From contig JACCEP010000006.1 of the NCBI GenBank assembly GCA_013416395.1, positions 62,001-126,000 on the forward strand: a stretch of 64,000 nt of DNA, written 5' to 3'. Positions 55,510 to 64,000 of the stretch are shown piece by piece. Each line of letters begins with the position of its first letter. Position 1 is the stretch's first letter. This stretch comes from Alcaligenaceae bacterium (lineage in GTDB: Bacteria > Pseudomonadota > Gammaproteobacteria > Burkholderiales > Burkholderiaceae_B). The translations under genes were made by a program, and so were the position numbers. The notes below the pieces were generated by a model that ran no database searches, had not been told where the DNA came from, and was given only the letters and a program-made list of their open reading frames with translations.

Positions 55510-56163
55510 ATGGCCTGGAATCGTGACCAAATGGCGGCGCGCGCGGCGCGCGAGCTGAAAGACGGTTATTACGTCAACCTGGGCATTGGTATGCCCACGC
55601 TTGTAGCCAACCATGTGCCTGAGGGCGTAGAGGTGTGGCTGCAATCAGAAAACGGCTTGCTGGGTATCGGCCCGTTTCCTACTGAAGACCAAATCGATGC
55701 TGACTTGATCAACGCTGGCAAGCAAACCGTTACCACGCTGCCGGGGTCGTCGTTTTTTGCATCGGCTGATTCTTTTGCCATGATCCGTGGCGGCAAAATA
55801 AATCTGGCCATTCTGGGTGCCATGCAGGTTTCCCAGAAGGGCGATCTGGCCAACTGGATGATCCCCGGCAAGATGATCAAGGGCATGGGCGGTGCCATGG
55901 ACTTGGTGGCAGGCGTTGGCAAGGTTGTTGTGCTTATGGATCACGTTGCACGCAAAAAAGACGGCACAGAAGACATTAAACTGTTGCCCGAGTGCACGTT
56001 GCCATTGACCGGTGTTGGTGTGGTTAATCTCATTATTACTGACCTGGGCGTCTTGGAGGTGACCGACGATGGTCTCAAGCTCCTCGAACTTGCCACTGAT
56101 GTGACGGTCGAAGAGATTCAATCCAAGACGCTGGCCAAACTAGATGTGTCTGCGGTCAGCTGA
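55510..56163 (+). CDS. 3-oxoacid CoA-transferase subunit B
   Basis: A 217-residue beta subunit. The catalytic Glu is in [10 protein letters not shown], preceded by [36 protein letters not shown] is the standard C-terminal part. AAGGAG precedes ATG at 55510, two bases after the subunit A stop. Completes SCOT, allowing acetoacetate use. Notably acetoacetate is a product of the BKACE enzyme in this window. Confidence 0.94.
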   Translation: MAWNRDQMAARAARELKDGYYVNLGIGMPTLVANHVPEGVEVWLQSENGLLGIGPFPTEDQIDADLINAGKQTVTTLPGSSFFASADSFAMIRGGKINLAILGAMQVSQKGDLANWMIPGKMIKGMGGAMDLVAGVGKVVVLMDHVARKKDGTEDIKLLPECTLPLTGVGVVNLIITDLGVLEVTDDGLKLLELATDVTVEEIQSKTLAKLDVSAVS

Positions 56164-56218
56164 CCGCACAAAATGCAGCCTGGCGGGAGTGTTCCGCGCG
56201 GGTTGCTAATGCTCAGCA

Positions 56219-56251
56219 GGCGTCTGCCTTTCAGGTAGACGCCATTTTTTT
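56219..56251 (+). terminator. Intrinsic terminator of the CoA-transferase operon
   Basis: GGCGTCTGCCT / AGGTAGACGCC (one mismatch, loop TTC) followed by ATTTTTTT. It ends 13 bases before the next gene's GTG. Confidence 0.9.
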
Positions 56252-56264
56252 CCAGAGGCTACCC

Positions 56265-58058
56265 GTGAATCCCTCATCCAGTGTCGACCGCCTGCAGGCG
56301 TTGCGCGCAGCGATGGCAGTGCGCAATATTGATGCCTGCATTATTCTTACTTCTGATCCTCACCTGTCTGAGTATTTGCCTGATCACTGGCAGGGCAGAA
56401 AATGGCTGAGCGGGTTTGGCGGGTCTGCGGGAACGCTGGTCGTGTCGGCCGAGTTTGCGGGGTTGTGGACAGACAGTCGTTACTGGGAGCAGGCTGACGC
56501 CAGCCTTGACGGTACAGGCATACAAGTAATGCGCTCGGGTGCCCCCGATGTTGCCGAGCCGATTTCCTGGCTTGCCGAGCAATTGCCGCGCGGTGCTTGC
56601 GTCAGCGTTGACGGCCAGGTACTTGCGCTGCGCTCGCAGCAACAATGGCAGCGCGACCTAACCGCCCACGGCATAAAACTCTCGTGCGATGCTGATGTGC
56701 TTGACGATATCTGGGCCGATCGGCCGCAGCTGCCACACGAGCCCGTCTATGAGCACTTGCCACCCTTTGCCTGCCGCAGTAGGGCTGAAAACCTCGCAGC
56801 AGTGCGCGGTCAGATGAAAGAATACGTTGCAAGCTGGCACTTGGTGTCGACGCTGGATGATATCGCCTGGGTACTGAATTTGCGTGGCAATGATGTGCCG
56901 CATAACCCGGTTTTTCTGGCGCATTTACTCATCGGCATGGACACGGCGCGGCTGTTCGTTGCGCCAGACAAAATCAATTCGGCCTTGGCAGAGCGACTTG
57001 CCCTGGATGGTGTGCGTATCGAACCCTATGACGGCGTAGCGGGTGCGCTGGCTGGTTTGCCCGAGAAAGCAACCCTGCTTATTGATCCGGCCCGCGTAAC
57101 GTTTGGTACGGTGGCTGCTGCCGCCTATGTTGGCAAAACCGAAGGCGTCAACCCTTCGCATTTGTTCAAGTCGCAAAAAAACGCTGCCGAAGCCGATCAT
57201 GTGCGAGCAACGATGGAACAGGACGGCGCTGCGCTTTGCGAATTTTTTGCGTGGTTTGAATCAGCGCTGGGCACTGAGCGCATTACTGAAATTACTGTTG
57301 ACGAGAAGATCACCGATGCTCGCAGCCGTCGTCCGCATTTTGTGACTACAAGCTTTGGCACGATTGCAGCGTTCAATGCCAATGGCGCGATGCCACATTA
57401 TTCGGCCACACCCGAGTCTCACGCCGTGATTGAGGGCGATGGGTTGCTGCTAATTGATTCGGGCGGGCAGTATCTGGGCGGTACTACTGATATCACCCGG
57501 GTCGTACCAGTAGGGCAGCCTAGTGCAGAGCAACGGCACGATTACACCGCCGTGCTCAGGGGCATGATTGCCTTGTCGTGCGCCGTGTTTCCTAAAGGTA
57601 CGTCGTCATCGGTGCTCGACACCCTGGCGCGTACGCCCATATGGCAAACTGGCGCTGACTATGGGCACGGAACAGGACATGGCGTGGGGTATTTTCTGAA
57701 TGTGCACGAAGGCCCCCAAAGCATCTCCTATCGGGCACGACCCAGCCCTCACCTTGCCATGCTGCCGGGCATGATCACGTCTAACGAGCCGGGCCTTTAT
57801 CGCCCCGGAAAATGGGGCATACGCATTGAGAACCTGGTTATTGCCGTACCTGCACTGCAGACTGAGTTCGGCGAGTTTCTTAAATTCGAAACCTTAACAC
57901 TGTGCCCCATAGATACCCGTTGTATCGAAACTCAGCTGCTGTCCCCGAGTGAGCGAGCCTGGCTTAACGCGTATCACCAAGAGGTGCGCTTACGACTAAC
58001 CCCGCTGCTGCAAGGAGAGGCGCTTGACTGGTTGCAGAGGCGCACAGAGCCTGTTTGA
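56265..58058 (+). CDS. Xaa-Pro aminopeptidase (M24B family)
   Basis: A 597-residue three-domain creatinase-like peptidase, the long eukaryote-like form. Metal ligands lie in LLIDSGGQYLGGTTDITRV (two Asp), GHGTGHGVGYFLNVHEGP (His), TSNEPGLYRPGKW (Glu) and GIRIENLV (Glu). It removes N-terminal residues before proline. Start GTG at 56265 with AGAGG upstream. No signal peptide: cytoplasmic. Confidence 0.94.
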   Translation: MNPSSSVDRLQALRAAMAVRNIDACIILTSDPHLSEYLPDHWQGRKWLSGFGGSAGTLVVSAEFAGLWTDSRYWEQADASLDGTGIQVMRSGAPDVAEPISWLAEQLPRGACVSVDGQVLALRSQQQWQRDLTAHGIKLSCDADVLDDIWADRPQLPHEPVYEHLPPFACRSRAENLAAVRGQMKEYVASWHLVSTLDDIAWVLNLRGNDVPHNPVFLAHLLIGMDTARLFVAPDKINSALAERLALDGVRIEPYDGVAGALAGLPEKATLLIDPARVTFGTVAAAAYVGKTEGVNPSHLFKSQKNAAEADHVRATMEQDGAALCEFFAWFESALGTERITEITVDEKITDARSRRPHFVTTSFGTIAAFNANGAMPHYSATPESHAVIEGDGLLLIDSGGQYLGGTTDITRVVPVGQPSAEQRHDYTAVLRGMIALSCAVFPKGTSSSVLDTLARTPIWQTGADYGHGTGHGVGYFLNVHEGPQSISYRARPSPHLAMLPGMITSNEPGLYRPGKWGIRIENLVIAVPALQTEFGEFLKFETLTLCPIDTRCIETQLLSPSERAWLNAYHQEVRLRLTPLLQGEALDWLQRRTEPV

Positions 58059-58216
58059 GTCGCTACGCGGCAACGTTCCGCTTTAAGTGGCTCCGCAAGC
58101 CGTGTTCTGAAAATCAAAGCCTCCAGGCGCTGTGGCATGAAAATGCCGGTCAACGCGTCTGGATCTGCATACGGAAGAGTGCTTTGTCGTTTTGTAACGA
58201 CGGAACGTGTGCATGA

Positions 58217-59935
<1,719 letters not shown>

Positions 59936-59980
59936 GTGGGCGTAGCCTGATGGCTTAGAGGTAAACGTGGCGTGGTCCGT

Positions 59981-60679
59981 TTACCTCGCCACGGTTTCTG
60001 GCCGCCACTGGGCAAGCATATCGGGCAACTCAGCCATACTGGTAAATACATGCTGTACCCCGGCTTCACGTAGTGCCTCGGCGCTGTCGTGGCCTGTGCC
60101 GCCGGGGCTGTAGCCAAACACCACCGCACCCGCCGCCAAACCGGCACGGGCGCCGGTGGCAGTATCTTCTACTACTGCACATCGTGAAGCGTCTACCCCC
60201 AGCGCGTTTGCTGCCGCCAGATAAACGTCGGGGTAAGGTTTGCTGCGAGGCAGGTCTTGCCCACTGAATACGCGGTTTTCAAAGCAATCTGCCATCCCCG
60301 TCTTTTGCAGTTGTAGCTTAACTTTATGTAGATCGGCACCCGATGCCACGGCGATGCGACCATCGAGCAGCTTGTGCAGCTGTCGCACTGCTGCAGGCGC
60401 GCCGCTGATTTCAGTCAGCTCTTTTTCCAGCGCCGCGTTACGTCGTTGCCTGAATTCTTGCTGCCATGCGTCACCAATGCGAACGCCTGTTTTAGATTCA
60501 ATCAGCGCGATTTCGTCTCTTACCGCTTTACCGACAAAAATCTGCAGGCACTCTTCAAGGGTGAGGTGCCAGCCGAGCTCGCCGAGCATTTGTGTCAGTA
60601 TGCGGTTGGTGATGGGCTCGGAGTCTACGAGTACGCCATCGCAATCAAAGAGAACGGCATCGAAAGAAAGTGCGGTCAT
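59981..60679 (-). CDS. HAD-family sugar-phosphatase-like hydrolase
   Basis: A 232-residue HAD subfamily IA protein (beta-phosphoglucomutase/phosphoglycolate phosphatase-like). Motif I VLFDCDGVLVDSEP, motif II in IAVASGAD, motif III Lys in RSKPYPDVY and motif IV AVVEDTATGARAG are complete. Start ATG at 60679 with AGGAC upstream; a longer open frame to 60940 runs into the MITE-like element and is not real. Convergent with pyrG. Confidence 0.92.
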   Translation of the reverse strand: MTALSFDAVLFDCDGVLVDSEPITNRILTQMLGELGWHLTLEECLQIFVGKAVRDEIALIESKTGVRIGDAWQQEFRQRRNAALEKELTEISGAPAAVRQLHKLLDGRIAVASGADLHKVKLQLQKTGMADCFENRVFSGQDLPRSKPYPDVYLAAANALGVDASRCAVVEDTATGARAGLAAGAVVFGYSPGGTGHDSAEALREAGVQHVFTSMAELPDMLAQWRPETVAR

Positions 60680-60807
60680 TGCGCTGTCCTGGTTGTGTGA
60701 GTGAAATCGCGTCAAGCATACACGTTTCAGTCTCGAGCCCTCGGGTAGTACCTGACTTGGTACGCGCAGGTGTCTGATCGGGGCTACGTAACGTGGTTCT
60801 TCTGACG

Positions 60808-61034
60808 CCTTCGTGCGAGCTGGGGTTGTTTTCCGGCCGTCATGCGGTCGGGCGGTGCCCGACTTCCCACACGCCCATACCTGATCGGGGCGGCCGCAAA
60901 ACTCGCGGGGTCTGGAGCCCACTGGGCTCCAGACAAGCATCCCGCTCGAACAGTTGCGGCCTTGTATCCCCGCTCAGGCACGTGCGCGTGGCGCATTCCT
61001 AACCCCGTCAAACAACCTCAGCCCGCACGAACGC
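60808..61034. mobile_element. MITE-like palindromic element, copy B (inverted)
   Basis: About 227 bp, close to 90 percent identical by eye to the reverse complement of copy A at 45037-45264. Its terminal inverted repeats have decayed (GCCTTCGTGCGAGCTGGGGT left; a mismatched partner ending ACGC right), while the internal GTCTGGAGCCC/GGGCTCCAGAC palindrome is intact. The remaining parts of the 60680-61277 gap show no gene. Confidence 0.8.
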
Positions 61035-61277
61035 TGCAGTACGTATGCGCGGTGTGTTGTTTGGTAAGTCGTGTGTTTCTATCTTTTTCGAAATTCTTCA
61101 AGCGCTTGAGTCTGTGAACTCAGTGGCTTTGATCTACTTAGCCAGCGGGCTGCCGCGGGAAAAGCCTTGGCCGTCTACAAACAATAGTTAACCGCCGTAC
61201 CAGACTCCATAGACGCCTTGGATGAATTGTCTGGTTGCTTGTATGGATGGCATGATCTACGTTAGAATCGTTGACTT

Positions 61278-61290
61278 ATCAATCATTGAT
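61278..61290. promoter_or_regulatory. Possible MarR operator over the efflux gene start
   Basis: ATCAATCATTGAT is a 13-bp palindrome overlapping the presumed ATG of the efflux gene. A MarR-family regulator is the second gene of the operon, and such proteins bind short palindromes near their promoter. Purely positional inference. Confidence 0.4.
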
Positions 61291-62914
61291 GCAGTCAAAG
61301 GTTAACTTGACTTCGGATTCCGCCGAAAGCGCACAAACCGGCCGCGTGCTTAGTGTGCGCCAGTCGTTTCTGGCCATGCTGGGGCTTTGCTTCGTTACCA
61401 TGATGGTTGCCGTCGATCAAACCGTTGTGGGTACGGCTTTGCCTACCATCGTGGCGGAACTCAATGGCTTTGAACTCTATGCATGGGTCGCTACTGGCTA
61501 TTTGCTGGCATCGGTAATTACGGTGCCGATATTCGGGCGGCTGGGTGATTACTATGGTCGCAAGCCTTTTGTTGTGGCGTCGGTCATCGTGTTTATCAGT
61601 GCCTCGGTGCTGTGCGGTATGGCCAACTCCATGCTGCAACTGGTTATCGCCCGCATCATTCAAGGCATAGGCGGGGGTATGCTGGTCGGCACCGCATTCG
61701 CCTGTATTCCAGATATGTTTCCTGACTCTCATGTTCGGTTGCGCTGGCAAATGCTGATCAGTGCGGCGTTTGGCATCGCCAATGCATTCGGCCCCACCCT
61801 GGGTGGGGTGCTTACGCAGCATGCAGGGTGGCGGGCTGTGTTTTTTGTAAACCTGCCGCTGGGCCTTATCAGTCTCTTTTTTATCTGGCGATATCTTCCC
61901 CACATTCGACACATAAAGCGCGAGCATATCCAGCTCGACTGGCAGGGTGCCATTATTGTTGCGCTCGGCCTTGGAAGCCTGCAGTTTTTTGTTCAGCTCT
62001 TGCCGCAACAGGGCGCCAATTTGTATATGGTGTTGCTGGGTAGTGCGGCAGTTTTGCTTTTTGCAGGGTTGATCTGGTGGGAAAAGCGTTGCGCACAGCC
62101 GCTTATTCCACTGGAAATGTTCAGAAACAAGAGTCTGGCTGCGCTGTTCTGTCTGTCTTTTTTTCTTGGCTTTATTTTGTTTGCGCTCTTGATTTACATT
62201 CCATTGCTGCTGCAAGGCGGGTTGGGGCGGTCGCCACAAGAAGTGGGGCTGCTGATCACTCCTTTGGTGGTGTGTATTACCTTGGGCAGCTTGGTCAATG
62301 CTCGCATCATCATTCGCCTGCCGAGCCCAAATTACATGCTCTATGCCGGTTTCGCGCTGTTGGTGCTCTCGTGCTCGGGTATGTTGTATGTAGACAGTGA
62401 TACTTCGCGCTGGATGTTGCTGGTGTTCATGGTGCTTGGCGGGTTGGGCCTTGGGTTCACCATGCCAAACGTAACGGTATTTGCGCAAGAAACGGCGGGT
62501 AGGTCGCTTTTGGGCATATCTACGGCCATGCTGCAGTCGGTGCGCATGATAGGCGGCATGTTGGGTACGGCCATTGTGGGCACGCTGGTCGGGCACTATT
62601 ATGTCAGCGGTGTACGGGGTCTTGTGCCAGAAGGGCAAGGTGAAAGCTGGCTGGCACTGCTCGAAGATCCCCAGGTACTCGTGAACCACACGGTTCAAAG
62701 TGAGTTTGTTCGGCATCTTCAGCGTCTTGAGCTTCATGGCGAGTACTACATTGACCTGGCGCGCGAGTCACTGGTTACCGCCGTGCACTGGGGCTTGGCT
62801 TCCGCTTTGCTCATGGCCATATTGGGCTTTTTCTGGGTATATCGCGTGCCACCCATTCATTTCACCCGTACTGTTGGTGTGACGCCAACGCAGGCATCCG
62901 GAGACGAGGCATGA
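61289..62914 (+). CDS. DHA2-family multidrug efflux transporter (EmrB/QacA-like)
   Basis: A 541-residue major facilitator with about 14 segments. Motif D1 DQTVVGTALPTIVAEL, motif A GRLGDYYGRKP and motif C-like GPTLGGVLTQHAGWRAVFFVNLP are clear. It should export drugs by proton antiport. The start is uncertain: ATG 61289 has no ribosome site; TTG 61271 is an alternative. Its last four bases overlap the MarR gene. Confidence 0.92.
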   Translation: MQSKVNLTSDSAESAQTGRVLSVRQSFLAMLGLCFVTMMVAVDQTVVGTALPTIVAELNGFELYAWVATGYLLASVITVPIFGRLGDYYGRKPFVVASVIVFISASVLCGMANSMLQLVIARIIQGIGGGMLVGTAFACIPDMFPDSHVRLRWQMLISAAFGIANAFGPTLGGVLTQHAGWRAVFFVNLPLGLISLFFIWRYLPHIRHIKREHIQLDWQGAIIVALGLGSLQFFVQLLPQQGANLYMVLLGSAAVLLFAGLIWWEKRCAQPLIPLEMFRNKSLAALFCLSFFLGFILFALLIYIPLLLQGGLGRSPQEVGLLITPLVVCITLGSLVNARIIIRLPSPNYMLYAGFALLVLSCSGMLYVDSDTSRWMLLVFMVLGGLGLGFTMPNVTVFAQETAGRSLLGISTAMLQSVRMIGGMLGTAIVGTLVGHYYVSGVRGLVPEGQGESWLALLEDPQVLVNHTVQSEFVRHLQRLELHGEYYIDLARESLVTAVHWGLASALLMAILGFFWVYRVPPIHFTRTVGVTPTQASGDEA

Positions 62915-63399
62915 GTGACACAATGGCTCTGCGCGCCATACAACAATTGGGTCAAACCTATCGTGCGCTGATGGCGGGGTTTGAAACCAGTATTGGCTAC
63001 AGTGTGCCGCGCTGGCGTATTTTGCTAAGTCTGTACCATCAGGGCGAGATGTCTCAAAAACTGCTCGCTCAGCAGTTGCGGTTGGATCCGGGGGCACTAA
63101 CGCGACATATTAAGGCTATTGAGTGTGATGGTCTGGTTGCTCGCAACAATGACAGTACCGATAATCGCCTGACCAACGTTGTGCTGACAGACGAGGGGCG
63201 CAAAAGCGTGCAACATACGCTTCCTCGCCGCGCGGCCTTCTTCGAGAGTGCATTTGGTGATTTGTCCGAGGCACAGGCAGAAGAGCTTATTATCGTGTTG
63301 CGTAAGCTTGAAGTACGCATGCAGAGCGAAAGCAGTGAGCCGGTCGTTGATCAAGGGCAGATTGAGGTCGCCCAGTCTGGCGCTTCGCAACAGGGTTAA
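62911..63399 (+). CDS. MarR-family regulator
   Basis: A 162-residue winged-helix protein: YHQGEMSQKLLAQQLRLDPGALTRHIKAIE is the recognition part, and RNNDSTDNRLTNVVLTDEGR the wing. It is translated from an ATGA overlap with the efflux gene and probably represses that operon, with release by drugs. The C-terminal 20 residues are a variable tail. Confidence 0.92.
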   Translation: MSDTMALRAIQQLGQTYRALMAGFETSIGYSVPRWRILLSLYHQGEMSQKLLAQQLRLDPGALTRHIKAIECDGLVARNNDSTDNRLTNVVLTDEGRKSVQHTLPRRAAFFESAFGDLSEAQAEELIIVLRKLEVRMQSESSEPVVDQGQIEVAQSGASQQG

Positions 63400-63645
63400 C
63401 GCCCAGCCTGAGTGGGTATTGGTGTGTGCAAACGCCACCTTCAACCTGGGTTCTTAATGCTGAGCATAAATGGGCTGTTGGCCATTGCAGACAAGCAAAT
63501 AACTATTCGTTTAAACTCAGGCTGATATGCGGCCGGGCGACGAAGTACAATCACTCGTTTGCGTGGCATGCAAAGGTGGCTATTTTCCCCGGTCACATTG
63601 CTACACCCGTTATTTTTAGCCTAACCATTACATTCAGGCAGGTAG

Positions 63646-64000
<355 letters not shown>

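Noticed and set aside
59981-60940. Longer form of the HAD gene starting at 60940
   Set aside because: The extra 87 codons derive from the MITE-like element and intergenic DNA; ATG at 60679 has its own ribosome site and matches family N termini.
61295-62737. 480-codon leftward frame
   Set aside because: Exactly antisense to the efflux transporter; Gln/His/Asn-rich translation is the usual shadow of a membrane protein.

Overview
The window reads as a moderate-GC betaproteobacterial chromosome of the order Burkholderiales, most likely Alcaligenaceae (Bordetella/Advenella/Pusillimonas type). This is inferred from protein style, a CysB-like LysR regulator, a DUF2325 gene behind a Fur-like site, and pyrG lying near eno. 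I see no prophage, no CRISPR array and no complete insertion sequence. Most genes belong to nutrient uptake and catabolism.

Layout. 1-4.6 kb: partial FMN-dependent alpha-hydroxy-acid dehydrogenase, a phosphoribosyltransferase-HAD fusion beside an NCS2 purine permease, and a HigBA-type toxin-antitoxin pair behind a perfect palindrome. 4.8-15.7 kb: a single-strand operon bounded by a degenerate tRNA-Arg copy (+) and an intact tRNA-Arg(ACG) (-). It encodes a complete Dpp/Opp-type importer (two permeases, two ATPases), a YtcJ-like amidohydrolase, a COG0523 metallochaperone GTPase and two tandemly duplicated binding proteins. 15.9-22.6 kb: alkyladenine glycosylase, cold-shock protein, a gntR-adenine deaminase pair, and divergently an SDR / lambda-crystallin-type dehydrogenase / BKACE / SDR cluster.

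22.6-39.6 kb is a carbohydrate region. zwf-pgl-glk runs leftward. Divergent from it is a LacI regulator with a ribose-type ABC importer, a TIM-barrel isomerase-like enzyme and a Gfo/Idh/MocA oxidoreductase. An 18-bp palindrome lies between the two arms. A second LacI regulator is followed by a 36-bp coding-phase repeat, a decayed gene, a polar-amino-acid-type ABC importer, a 2-keto-3-deoxygluconate kinase and, convergently, KDPG aldolase. Together these genes could carry imported sugars and sugar acids into the Entner-Doudoroff route, although no 6-phosphogluconate dehydratase (edd) is present here.

39.7-64 kb: LysR / orphan binding protein / methylmalonate-semialdehyde dehydrogenase; CysB-like regulator with a terminator directly before its start codon; a non-coding region with a 13-bp tandem repeat and a 228-bp palindromic MITE-like element; DUF2325; NlpC/P60 lipoprotein; GlcG-like protein with a UMF1 transporter; acetyl-CoA synthetase; EamA transporter; ETF-ubiquinone oxidoreductase; thioesterase; 3-oxoacid CoA-transferase; aminopeptidase P; pyrG; HAD phosphatase; an inverted second copy of the MITE-like element; a DHA2 efflux pump with its MarR regulator; and the start of eno.
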